From NCBI GenBank assembly GCA_013423325.1, contig BLJB01000001.1:372001-436000 (forward strand): a stretch of DNA of 64,000 nt. Direction: 5' to 3'. Positions 35,421-45,388 of this stretch are shown here, piece after piece. How positions within the stretch are numbered: the first letter of the stretch is position 1; every line of letters starts with the position of its first letter. Both the position numbers and the translations under genes were made by a program. The DNA comes from Usnea hakonensis. Lineage: Eukaryota; Ascomycota; Lecanoromycetes; Lecanorales; Parmeliaceae. Below the pieces are notes generated by a model. That model ran no database searches, had not been told where the DNA came from, and saw only the letters and a program-made list of their open reading frames with translations.

Positions 35421-36632
35421 ATGGCAATCTCGCCCGTAGTCACATACGATGCTACAGCCAACATTCAAGTCACTGCCACCAAAGCCAAATCCTTAGCTGT
35501 TCGAACAAGTTCCATTTCCAAAGCTCAAGGTGATCCCCCCTCCGAGCCAGCAAAGGGGCAGGAATTAGCAGAACGGCTAAATGAAGAAACCAAACAAAAA
35601 TACGTCAAGGACAAGAAGCTTGGAGAGGGCACTTATGCCATAGTTTATTTGGGTCACTTGAAAGTAGATTCATCGTCCCTAGTGGCAATCAAGAAGATCA
35701 AGGTCAATACTGAGTACCGCGATGGTCTGTCTATGGACGCTATCAGAGAAGTCAAGTATCTTCAAGAGCTTTCACATCCCAACATCATTGCACTACATGC
35801 TGTCTTCTCCTCCAAGAATCAGAATCTCAATCTGGTACTTGAGTACCTGCCTTTGGGAGATCTCGAAATGCTCATCAAAGACAGTGAGGGCATCCGCTAC
35901 GGTACGGCTGAGGTTAAAACTTGGATGGGTATGCTAGGCCGTGCTGTGTGGTTTTGCCATGAAAATTTCGTGCTGCATCGCGATATAAAGCCCAACAATC
36001 TTCTCATAGCAGCAGACGGAGAAGTCAAGCTTGCTGATTTCGGATTGGCAAGATCGTTCTCGGACCCTTATCGACCTATGACTTACCAGGTCATTACACG
36101 GTGGTACCGACCTCCAGAGCTACTATTCGGGGCACGATTCTACTCTGGGGCGGTCGACGTTTGGTCAATGGGAATAGTGTTCGCTGAACTCATACTACGC
36201 TTTCCGTTCGTTGCGGGGAACACCGACGTGCATCAGCTTGAACTAATATGTAATGCCGTTGGCACTCCGACGGAGGAGAATTGGCCAGGTGTGTCCAAGC
36301 TCGAGGGATTTCTGAAATACGATAAAGCTGCGACAGTACCTGTGCGCGGGAAGGACTTCTTTTTGTCCAAGTTTGGTACAGCAGGGCCTGTGGGAGTTGA
36401 GCTGTTGATGTCGATGCTCGCCTTGGATCCTCGGAAACGGTGCACAGCACGTCAGATGCTCGAGCATAAGTGGTGGTCGAGTGATCCACGACCCACTGCA
36501 AAAGAGGATCTGCCGAAGAAGGGTGGGGGGCCGGAAAGAATGGGCGAAGATCTGAAGAGGAGGGGAGGGGAGATCGAAGACGGCCGCGGTGAGAGAGTAG
36601 CAAGGAAACTCAACTTCAACGTGGCCAGATGA
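35421..36632 (+). CDS. kin28: CDK7-type cyclin-dependent kinase Kin28 (TFIIH/CAK)
   Basis: Phosphorylates the RNA polymerase II CTD (Ser5/7) as part of TFIIH. The gene is intronless, 403 aa. The kinase domain (about 62-355) has GEGTYAIVYLG, the catalytic Lys in VAIKKIKV, a PSTAIRE-equivalent helix LSMDAIREVKYLQEL (near NxxxxREVK as in CDK7), HRDIKPNNLLI, DFGLARSF and a T-loop PYRPMTYQVITRWYRPPELLFG. The Tyr/Arg around the activating Thr and RPPELLFGARFYSGAVDVWS match Kin28/CDK7 rather than Cdc28. A basic tail with a KKGGG segment ends the protein. Residues 1-58 are an extension without motifs; a later start is possible but no better Met is evident. Confidence 0.95.
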   Translation: MAISPVVTYDATANIQVTATKAKSLAVRTSSISKAQGDPPSEPAKGQELAERLNEETKQKYVKDKKLGEGTYAIVYLGHLKVDSSSLVAIKKIKVNTEYRDGLSMDAIREVKYLQELSHPNIIALHAVFSSKNQNLNLVLEYLPLGDLEMLIKDSEGIRYGTAEVKTWMGMLGRAVWFCHENFVLHRDIKPNNLLIAADGEVKLADFGLARSFSDPYRPMTYQVITRWYRPPELLFGARFYSGAVDVWSMGIVFAELILRFPFVAGNTDVHQLELICNAVGTPTEENWPGVSKLEGFLKYDKAATVPVRGKDFFLSKFGTAGPVGVELLMSMLALDPRKRCTARQMLEHKWWSSDPRPTAKEDLPKKGGGPERMGEDLKRRGGEIEDGRGERVARKLNFNVAR

Positions 36633-36716
36633 TGAACAGATCTCACTCACTCTCCACGCATCGCTTCATTATTTCTTAATAAGGATTCTATGACGATGTA
36701 CGTATCATGGACCATG

Positions 36717-36726
36717 GTACGAGTAC
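36717..36726. repeat. Recurrent intergenic decamer GTACGAGTAC
   Basis: Exact copy about 85 bp after the KIN28 stop codon. Confidence 0.6.
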
Positions 36727-37300
36727 CTTCCACTAGACCAGTTCATTCTTGCAAGTGGATACGCTAGGCAAGGGCTTCATCTAACCTTCGGAAATTGCGA
36801 TTCCTCTTATTCAGGTTCTTGGCCGGAATTGCTTACCCAGATCTCATCGCTGCTATGAGCATGATTGAAGAGCAATGATGACGAGTTCCGGTAATGCAGC
36901 GCCATTGTTTGAAACTTATTGAGGCTAGTGGAGCCGAAGAAAATAGCGGATATCGAGTACGCTTACTCTTTTCGTTCTACTGTCGCGAATGTAGCGACCA
37001 GTCAAACGCTGGTGTGTGAAGTCACGACGTCTGGAAGTGCCCCAGAGATTCGGTAAGAAAGGCTGGAGTGATGGGCAGCCAGTGTTTAACGTCTGGTAAG
37101 ATATTATTCTTGTCAAGAGTTCAGTACCTGTGAGTAGTGTAGCAAATGAACATGTCGGTTGCAGGAAGCGTGATGCAAATATGTTATGAATGGGTGTGAC
37201 GCTGGCAAGCAAGCAATCAATGAATCAATAATCATACTAGCTTGAATTCTTTGGGTCAATGGACTCGTGGTCTCCTATTTCCTGCAGCAGTTGCATGAGG

Positions 37301-37325
37301 TGATGATGTGTGATGATGTGTGATG
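37301..37325. repeat. 2.5-copy 10-bp direct repeat (TGATGATGTG)
   Basis: Two perfect copies of TGATGATGTG and half of a third. A slightly separate GGACCCT duplication follows at 37372-37386. Confidence 0.8.
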
Positions 37326-37543
37326 TGATCGTTTCCGGCTACTATAACTCTATAAATGAAGCCCCTTTGTTGGACCCTGGACCCTGGCAAGCCTGTTCAA
37401 CCTATCAGATAAGAGTCTAACATAAACGATATGTAAGGTAGATATGTAAATACCATTAGAGTCGGTATAATATAATAATCAAGACCCATGCCCGTTAAAG
37501 AATACGACGGAATACTGAAAGATAAAAGACACCTGCTATTATT

Positions 37544-37569
37544 ACTCTAAGTACTTACTCTAAGTACTT
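37544..37569. repeat. Two-copy 13-bp direct repeat (ACTCTAAGTACTT)
   Basis: Two perfect adjacent copies of ACTCTAAGTACTT. Confidence 0.85.
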
Positions 37570-37615
37570 AGGTATTTATGATTATCTATTGCGTGAGTGC
37601 TAGGGTACCTCGGTG

Positions 37616-37700
37616 ATTGGGTATTGGGTGAGAGGAATGCGGCCATGTCTGAAACGTCGCGGGGTCTCACATATACAAATACAAATACCCAATACCCAAT
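37616..37700. repeat. Perfect 14-bp inverted repeat
   Basis: ATTGGGTATTGGGT at 37616-37629 is the exact reverse complement of ACCCAATACCCAAT at 37687-37700, with a 57-base loop. Each arm is itself a doubled (ATTGGGT) unit. RNA from either strand could fold into a hairpin. Confidence 0.85.
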
Positions 37701-38087
37701 ACAAATACGCACAAGGAAAGTCGAGACCGAACGCCCTCTTTGCCGAGTACTAAGGTACTCTGCTACTATAATAGTCTTCGGAGAGAAAACTCTACTGGCC
37801 TACACCCTACTTTCATCCTCTCCTACTCATCTGGCTGAATTGTTAACAGTCTGAAGCCAGATAGCATCCGCTATCTAGAGTATCTTCCAACAATTTCACC
37901 CTCATCCTTACCCCAGTACTCCAGTAACCGTTCCTCCACCGGACACTTTTTTTTAGCTGACGAGGATGAGCGGCTGGCCATGGATTGAACTTTCTCCACG
38001 AGCTGCCCATCGCTCAAAACTCTGCGCTCTCTGTTTAGCTTTGACTCTCCCGCTGAGCCAAAACACGGCCATTCGCAACTTCCAGAT

Positions 38088-41000
38088 ATGGAGCTGAACA
38101 TGACTCGATCTAACCTTTCCCCGCCAACCTCTGCCCTTCCTCAATTGCCAGCTTCCAGGTTACGAACCCCATCAAGTCTGGTCGAGTTCTCTCAGCAGCA
38201 AGTTTCCCCTTCAACGGCCTTGAAATTCCCTCCAAATCCCCCTTCGATGTTTGTTAGGCCGTCTGTCTCCCCCAGCACCAGTCATTCGTTCTCCAGCCCG
38301 AAAACACCAACGCTGCGCTCCAATTCTACCGGCCAGACTCACAGCCCAGGGGAAGATTCGTCGACAGACAAAGAGATCCGACGCTCCGTCAGCATTGCCA
38401 ATTTTCCTCAACCTCCTAAGGTCAGGAGAATTGGTCTCGACAGTAAATACTCAACGGCCACACATTCCTTGGTCTCCGACCCGACTGCTCCAAGCAAAGA
38501 CAGAGGGGATGCAAGGTCCAGTAGCTTAAGGATCAAAAGATTGAAAACAAAAGCGTCAACAGATGGGCTTGGTCAGATGTACAGCGGAGGTCCCGTCGCT
38601 ACTCTTCTGAATGGGAGTGGTGATGATAAAGCAATATCCAGTAATACGGAAATAGGAGTGTCAAACGATCTTGCTAGTCTGCGATCGCCCCCACACAGTC
38701 GAAGTTCTTCTGCTCAAGAGTCTTACTCGACTTCAGCAACAACGTTCGAAGACACAGATGACAAGAGAGTCAGGGAAGAAGGGCATGTCAACAGAAAGGA
38801 TGGAAGCAAGAGATGGGATCCTGGTCGAAGAGAACACGAGGCAAAGGGCAACGTGATCGTGAGCGTGCGTGTACGACCCGATGCAAGTGCGGAAAAGCTG
38901 TCAGCCAAGGATTGGATGGTGGATAGTCGGCAGTCCCTCGTTGCCTTTAAGGGAGGAGAAGGGGGAAATTTCTTCTATGGTAAGCTGGTGGATCTCTGAT
39001 GCGCTTCTTCCAATTCCAAGTTTCCAAGCAATGCCTTTTGGGCATTGCACGGGCAGCCTAGGAGCTGAATGTATATGTCCCGGTGCTACTGTAGACCACT
39101 TGGTCGGTTAATATGGCACTGTTCGAGACTCCTGCTTACCTCGAGGTAGATAATGTGTTCGCTGCTTACGATCAAAACCACAAGGTCTATGATGCCTCAG
39201 CAAAACGGCTCGTGCGCCGTGTGATGGAGGGTTACCATGGAACAGTGTTTGCTTACGGTATGACGGGCACTGGCAAAACCTTCTCCATGCAAGGAACTGC
39301 AACATCACCCGGAGTGATTCCGCTAGCTATAACCGATATATTTTCTTTCATTCGCGAAACACCGCACCGAGAATTCTTGCTACGAATTAGCTATCTAGAA
39401 ATCTATAACGAGAAGATTCATGATCTGCTGAATCCGCCAATGGAAGCCGGCATTGGGCCCGGGTCACCGCAGCCTGAAGAGATCAAACTTCGTGAAGACC
39501 CGAAGCGGGGCGTTTTCGCCAGCCCATTGAAGGAAGAAATAGTGCAAAGTCCGACTCAATTACTTCGAGTGATTGCTCGAGGCGACCAGTCCCGGAGGAC
39601 TAGAAGTACCCAGTATAATGCTCAAAGTTCCCGTAGCCACGCTGTTGTTCAAATTGTTGTTGAGAGTCGTGAACGCGCGCCATACGGCGGAAGGGAGCCA
39701 AACGACAAACGAGCCCCTCTCATGCCTGGAGGCGTTCGGGTATCGACACTGAGCATGATTGATTTGGCTGGCTCCGAAAGGGCAGCAGAGAACAAGGAGC
39801 GAAGGACTGAAGGTTCCCACATCAACAAAAGTCTGCTGACGCTCGGCACCGTCATTGCAAGGCTTTCGGGCGATAAAGACTCTAGCGGCAATCCAACAGA
39901 TAAAGATGGCAAGCATCTCCCGTACCGAGACAGTAAACTTACTCGACTGCTGCAGCCAGCCTTGTCAGGAAACTCATTGGTCAGCATTCTCTGCACTATT
40001 CAGCTTGGCTCATCCGGGAGTGTGACCACCTCCAACGGACACACTGGTGAGACCCTGAATACCCTGAAATTTGCAGCAAGAGCGAAAAACAACATAATTA
40101 GCCACGCAAAGAAAGCAGAAGAGGCTCTTGGGAGCGGTACCGATGCAGGAAGTAGGGTCCTTCTGGAGCGATATCGAATGGAAATACAGAACTTGCGGAA
40201 TGAACTTGATAGCCATAAAAAGGCCCAGGAAGGCAAAGAGGAAACACCATTCGACTTTGAGGAAAAGCAACTTGAGAGAGAAGCAGAACAGAGACGCGAA
40301 GAGCAAATGCTTGAGATGCAACTCGCAAGAACGGCTTTGAATGATCGCATTGAGCATCTCAATCGCTTGATATTGTCTTCTAAATCATCCGGTGTCAACG
40401 CAAGTGGCAAGCTGTCGTCTATGAGCGCGCACCAATCACTTTCTATGAATCATAGGAACGAAGTGACTACGAAGACATTGCGGTCTCTGCGACCTTCGGG
40501 TAGTCAGTCGTCGCTGGGCGGAGCTTCTCGGTCGCTGCAACGAACAGTCTCTGCTGGCTCTACCATCACAGCAACTGGGAAAGGAAATGACGAACAGAGC
40601 TCGCCAGTATCTTCTCCGGGCAACGAAGAAGATTGGACTGGTGAATTTGGAGATGGTACTGCGACATCGAAAGCACATATCAGCGCCCTCCAGACCGACT
40701 TGGCCGATAAGAACAGGTACATTTCGACACTGGAGAAGCGCTTGCTCCAAGCCAGGCGATCGAGCCATTCCAAATCATCCACTCTTAGTTCGCCAACCTC
40801 GCAAAAGAAATTTGGTATGATCGAAGAAAACAGCAGCACAACCGAACTTTTGAGAGAGAAGGACGCCGAGATCGCTGACTTGCGCGCGCGACTTGATGAC
40901 AAAGACCGTATGATCACCGCACTGCGATCTGCTGCTCGCAATCGCGACACTGCCGATTTCTCGTCGGAGCTTCTGTCCCCCGGAATCCGCAATGAGAGCC

Positions 41001-41356
41001 ACCACCAGAGCAACGAGAGCAAGGACAGCGGTGGTAGTGTCAACAGCAGCGGCAACAGAGTTTCCTTTGCCTCCCCGGTCAGTCCCGTACAGCTGCTCTC
41101 ACCCACCAACCCCGCACAGTACCAGGAAAAGGAAAAAGAGATGAGGAGAAAGAGTATCGATGAGATGACAAAGATTCTCGATGGCATGATCAACGATCGA
41201 GTCCAGACGGGCGGCTTGGTGATAGGGGCCAACGGGGTAGTGAGACCTCTGCAAGAAAGAAGAAAGGAGAGCTTGAGCGAGGTGCCCAGTGTTGGTGCCC
41301 TCGCGGCGTCACTGAGGCCTATCTCGGCGATCTCAGAAGCCGAATCCGGAGTATGA
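38088..41356 (+). CDS. kipA: Kinesin-7 motor protein (Kip2/KipA type)
   Basis: Plus-end-directed microtubule motor; in moulds KipA carries polarity markers to microtubule tips. Exon 1 is 38088-38979, intron 38980-39149 (170 nt, GTAAGC...GGTAG), exon 2 39150-41356; product 1032 aa. Residues 1-250 are Ser/Pro-rich. The motor (about 255-617) begins NVIVSVRVRPD, joins FFYDNVFAAYD across the intron, and has the P-loop GMTGTGKT, switch I NAQSSRSHAV, switch II LIDLAGSE (here MIDLAGSE), and the necklinker-side KFAARAKNNI. The tail carries short coiled coils (ERYRMEIQNLRNELDSH; LEREAEQRREEQMLEMQ) and Ser-rich linkers. The extended Ser-rich N-terminus with an internal motor fits Kip2/KipA rather than conventional kinesin-1. 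The paralogue call needs a tree. Confidence 0.9.
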
Positions 41357-42026
41357 AGTGAAGGGAAAAAAGGGCGTTGGGGCTTGGTGAAGGTTTCCGT
41401 GTCTTCACATTATGACTGTGCGGATTCGCTTTCAGACGCCGGAGAGCTTTTGACTTCCAGATACCCACAAGTATTGGTGCGGCCGACTCTTGTTGCATTA
41501 TTTGTAGTAGGTCTCGCGCTTTAGCGGCGGCTTTTTTTATTTTCTCTTCTTGGGCAGGTATGACAATGTACTCTGCTATGATAGCATGCAATAGTCTCTT
41601 ATGAATATCAATCCGGTCGATATGTTTCAGTGACACGTGTGCTGAGTCGAGTTAGATGTGACTGTCTTGTGGCCACTGGATTCATTGGGCAATGACCCCG
41701 ATTGCTGGTCTAGAGACTTGATGTGCTAAATCCGAATGCATTCTTCTTATTTGACAGAGTATCTAGGTACATAATAATGCATTGATATTCAATGTCCAGC
41801 TAAACTGATCCGAGCAAACAAGAGCAAAGTGACCATATCGCCCGTTTCAAAAAGCCAAAACTCTCGTCTCCTGTGGCGAACCTGCCGTGTCCCCCGGTTG
41901 AAGCTATCCAGAAGAGGGTTTAAAATGGACCGACACGGCTTTCCTTACCGGGACACCCTCTACAATCGTCAAAATCATTGGGAAGCACTGTCTATCGCCA
42001 ATAGCAAATGCCGTCTGCTGTCGTCA
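41357..42026. other. Convergent 3' intergenic region
   Basis: 670 bp between the kinesin stop and the stop of the F-box-like gene. Only short frames without motifs are visible. Confidence 0.5.
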
Positions 42027-43259
42027 TCAAACATGCTCCAGCCCTCCATCGACTCGAAGTCTGAGCACCATCGCCTTTTTGACTTCCTTTGCACCGCTTT
42101 GGCGCTTTTCGAATCCATAGGCATCTCGCTGTGCCTCAGCCTCTTCGTTCCAGGAAGCTCCGAGAATCTCCTTTCTCACCTTCCAACTCTCCACTTCCAG
42201 GACGGAGCTGTCTTTGCTCAAGCAGTGCAGACGCACCCAGCATCGTTGCACCCCGATATCTTGAAAAGCCCAAAGGGGTTTGATCCATTGCGCCCCAATC
42301 CCTGCCTCGCCGGCGAGATCAAAGGGCGCGAACCAGAGTGGTGACTTGTTTAGCGTGAGATCCAGGGACAAACAGGTCAAGGAAGTGCACTGGTCTGCGA
42401 TGCGCCAGCACAAATCTTGCCACAGTCGGTCATGCTTGGCTTTCCATCTTTGATCGTCAATGAGGCTCGGTTCTCCATACGCACGGTATTTGATCACGAG
42501 TCGCGCTAAGGCTTCAGTCGCAATCGGGGAGAGGTTGTCTAAGAAATGGCGAAGAGCGCCGAGCCCATGGAAGGCAAAGGTCGACTTTGAGTAGAAGACT
42601 GAGCACGCCTCGTCGTGCACTTTGGTGCAGACGGTCAGGAGAGCAGCCGGACCGGGAGCGATGGAGCCCTCGGCCAATCGCTTTCGAATAGGAACCCGCC
42701 GGGAAACATCAAGCTCCCGACGGCGTCTGGCTGCACCCGGTTCGAGGTGAGGTCCTTGGGCTCTACCCAGCTTGGGTAGCTGATAGGTCAGGCTTTTGCT
42801 CCTGTGGTTGCTGTCCACCCATCCTATCTCGTAGTACTGCTTCTGGATTCCATAACCGTAGATCTTATTCCTGAGTTCTCCAGGTAATTTGAGAAATGGA
42901 AATTGGCCCTTTGGCGTATACCTCAGTGCACGTTTCGTGTCCGGTTCACACGGTAGACATACGATTGGTTTAGGATGGGCGTGATCTGATTCCGAAAGCT
43001 GATTGTCCAGTGGACCTGGGACGACCTTCTTGGGTTGTTGACGTGTTTGGCGTGACACACGCCCAAGTGTATTATTGTCTTTTCTGGTTGGCTGCAGTGG
43101 AGGAAGACGAACGCTGGCCGTGCCGGGTGGCAACTTGGTACCAGAGAGAGATTTCTGCTTGTTCGCCTCGTCAATCAACTTGTTGATCTCGGCTTTTTTA
43201 CCTATCAAACCCTTTCTTGGAGTAGGAGCCCCGATTGGGTTCGATTTTCTCTTAGCCAT
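42027..43259 (-). CDS. Fungal F-box/2EXR-like protein of unknown function
   Basis: Intronless, 410 aa. The first 110 residues are basic and Pro-rich. FPFLKLPGELRNKIYGYGI (about 120-138) is the start typical of fungal 2EXR/F-box-like proteins. The rest (AALLTVCTKVHDEACSVFYSKSTFAFHG, then a long helical segment around LARLVIKYRAYGE) matches the common layout where old cysteine/tryptophan-rich helices follow the F-box-like helix. Such proteins are numerous and fast-evolving in Pezizomycotina, and few have a known role. A Skp1/SCF link is only a guess, because the helix is short and divergent. I do not recognise a specific gene. Confidence 0.75.
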   Translation of the reverse strand: MAKRKSNPIGAPTPRKGLIGKKAEINKLIDEANKQKSLSGTKLPPGTASVRLPPLQPTRKDNNTLGRVSRQTRQQPKKVVPGPLDNQLSESDHAHPKPIVCLPCEPDTKRALRYTPKGQFPFLKLPGELRNKIYGYGIQKQYYEIGWVDSNHRSKSLTYQLPKLGRAQGPHLEPGAARRRRELDVSRRVPIRKRLAEGSIAPGPAALLTVCTKVHDEACSVFYSKSTFAFHGLGALRHFLDNLSPIATEALARLVIKYRAYGEPSLIDDQRWKAKHDRLWQDLCWRIADQCTSLTCLSLDLTLNKSPLWFAPFDLAGEAGIGAQWIKPLWAFQDIGVQRCWVRLHCLSKDSSVLEVESWKVRKEILGASWNEEAEAQRDAYGFEKRQSGAKEVKKAMVLRLRVDGGLEHV

Positions 43260-44030
43260 GATGAAGAGGGGTCAAGTGGAAATAGCGAGAGGGTAGGTTG
43301 CAATCGCTTTGAACTTAGTCGATGTTTCATTGAACTGTCGAGATACTAGCAAGCTATGTATGACGAATGGAAGAGAAATAATCTTAGAGGAAGGGAAAGG
43401 GGGAGAGAAATTGGGGTTGAATTAGGTAGGAGGGCCAATGAATTATTCACAGAGATGCATGTGAAGCTTTTGGTTGTGTTGAAGGGGTGCGAATAGAAGA
43501 AAAATGAAGAATGAAAAATGAAAAATGAGGGTTTCAGAGGTGGTTGGCGTCGTACCTACCTTGTCAGCAAAAGGTGGCAGGGAGAGTGAAGTAATAATAA
43601 TACCTAAGTAAAGTAAAAGAAAGGTAAAAAGTACTTTGAAGACTTCGCTCTTCACTTTTTTTCAAGTAGAGTACTCGTACTTGACATTCACTTTTCACTA
43701 TTTGAATTCGTCAATAGCAATTTAGCTTCCTTCCTTCGTATTCTTCAAATCTTCAACCCCATTGTTTCTTTCACTCGCACTCTCCATCATGCTTGGAACG
43801 AACCACTATTTGACTGTCTTGGAAATCCATATCTGTCAACATGGCCCAACACTTGAGCTGATCACAGAATCCACATGTTCAAAGCCCCAGGCTTGAAGGA
43901 CTTGCTCCGCGTCCAAAGCTACCCCTTTCATTGAAAGCATAGGTCCAAAGAGAAGCAGCGAATCAAATAAAAGGATGTATGAATCGAGTCTGCCATCGAG
44001 CTTTCTATCCTCCTCGCATGCTTGATCATC
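43260..44030. promoter_or_regulatory. Promoter region of the F-box-like gene and 3' region of URA6
   Basis: 771 bp between two minus-strand genes. AAGTAAAG/AAGGTAAA words cluster at 43603-43635, directly before an exact recurrent decamer (43671-43680). No coding feature is supported. Confidence 0.45.
43671..43680. repeat. Recurrent intergenic decamer GTACTCGTAC
   Basis: Exact copy (reverse orientation) about 410 bp upstream of the F-box-like start codon. Confidence 0.6.
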
Positions 44031-44753
44031 CTACTTCGAAGCCATCTCAAAGCCCCTCTCTCCCATAAGCTTCTTCACTTCCTCGTAGATATCATCTGGA
44101 CCTTTCACCGCTTTGATTTTCACCACTTTGTTTTCCTTCTCAAAGTAGTCCACAACTGGCATGCTCGTCTCCACAAATGTCTTGAAGCGTTTCTTAATGC
44201 TCTCGGCATTGTCGTCAGCACGGCCACTAGTCTTTCCCCGATTGATGAGACGCTCGGTCATGACGTCCTCGGGGCAATCGAAAAACAAGGCGAATTTCGA
44301 GGGACAGACGGCTTCTTCAAAGCGAATAGCTTGGTCCATCTTGCGGGGGAAGCCTGCCCATTGATAAGCCCGGCTTCTTTCTCACAACCTGTAAAATCGA
44401 CAGAATGCCGAGATTCTGAACGCACCATCGATCAGAAATCGGCCGCTTCCTTTGTCCTGATCCATCATAGCATTCTCCAGAAGTTGAACAGTCACCTCCA
44501 TCGGCACAATCTTCCCATCAGCGATGTACTCCTTAATCATGCTCCCGAACTCGCTACCCTCCCTGTCTTGCTCCGCCCGTAGCAGATCTCCGGCAGAAAG
44601 GTGTCTGAAGCCATAGTCTCGAACTAAATTGGCACATTGGGTGCCTTTACCAGCGCCTGGGCCACCTAGGACGTAGACTACTGAGGTTTTGTCAGGCGAG
44701 AAGGTAGGCGTAGGCTTTTCAGGAGCGGATAGGCGGGGTGAGGAGGGGGCCAT
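44031..44753 (-). CDS. ura6: UMP/CMP (uridylate) kinase
   Basis: Converts UMP to UDP in pyrimidine nucleotide synthesis. Exon 1 is 44753-44426, intron 44354-44425 (72 nt, GTGCGT...GGGCAG), exon 2 44353-44031; product 216 aa. Hallmarks are the P-loop GGPGAGKGTQCANL (about 30-43), the NMP-binding helix LSAGDLLRAEQ, LIDGFPRK formed across the intron, CPEDVMTERLINRGKTSGRADDN (LID) and a KKRF helix. The length matches Ura6. The start is only 25 nt after the stop of a small upstream ORF on the same strand, too short for a normal separate promoter and leader; see findings. Confidence 0.95.
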
Positions 44754-44778
44754 GGTATACGAGATTCGAAAGCTGAAG

Positions 44779-45036
44779 CTACTTGGGTGTCACAGCAGGG
44801 CCACGTGGCTTTTGGGGCTCGCTGGCACGACTTTTGACCATAAGAACGTAGGCTCCCGTTCCGGCGAAGAAGATGAACACGAATGGCCAGACCTTGAGCG
44901 TTTGATTGGGGGTTGGACGCGATAAGTAAGTTCTGCGATATGGGAGATTTGCTCTGGTCCGGACACGATCTAGTGTAGTTGGTTCTCCGAGCCTTCCGAT
45001 AGGATTATTCTCGGTCGAAAGGTTGAGCAGGGACAT
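44779..45036 (-). CDS. Small single-pass membrane protein, unknown
   Basis: Intronless, 85 aa. The first half is hydrophilic and basic (NPIGRLGEPTTLDRVRTRAN, then YRRTYLSRPTPNQTLK). One clear TM segment follows (VWPFVFIFFAGTGAYVLMV), then a short Pro/Lys-rich tail. I do not recognise a named family. The strong protein-like composition and the hydrophobic segment make it look real rather than a chance frame. It ends 25 nt upstream of the URA6 ATG, so either the two share a transcript or URA6 initiates transcription inside this gene. Mitochondrial or ER membrane location is possible but not shown. Confidence 0.65.
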   Translation of the reverse strand: MSLLNLSTENNPIGRLGEPTTLDRVRTRANLPYRRTYLSRPTPNQTLKVWPFVFIFFAGTGAYVLMVKSRASEPQKPRGPAVTPK

Positions 45037-45388
45037 GTGGGAAGGGTCAATAATGACGAGAATGATTGCACGTTATGGGGACGGAGGATGCAAAGTGTCC
45101 TTCGGTTGGCGATCAACATGAGTTCTAATCTACGCCTATTCATATCGATGATATCATACGATAAGATCGTTCTCTCACCTCTGTTGTCAACCATCTACGC
45201 TTAGAAAATTAAGCATATCTACTCGAGAAGGTATATGGGACAATAAGAGGTAGATTCTCTTGAACAGATGTACAAAATCCATTGACTCCCGTACCGAAGT
45301 CCACCACCCTCAATGTATAGGAAGAAATTGGTATAAGTAATGATGAAGACAAAATCCCAAACTCCAGATCTTTGGCCTTCTTGAAGAT
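45037..45388. promoter_or_regulatory. Promoter region of the small membrane protein gene
   Basis: 352 bp between two minus-strand genes. No repeat or RNA feature is visible. If URA6 is co-transcribed with the small gene, this is also the URA6 promoter. Confidence 0.4.

Larger units (their letters stand above)
36633..38087. other. Repeat-rich intergenic region before the kinesin gene
   Basis: 1.45 kb without a supported gene. It holds one exact recurrent decamer (36717-36726), and between 37300 and 37700 a cluster of short direct and inverted duplications that are listed separately. Sequence composition is AT-rich around 37400-37600. Confidence 0.5.

Noticed and set aside
40504..41232. 242-codon minus-strand frame within the kinesin tail
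   Set aside because: Antisense shadow of a Ser-rich coding region; its Ser/Leu composition is the mirror of the plus-strand codons.
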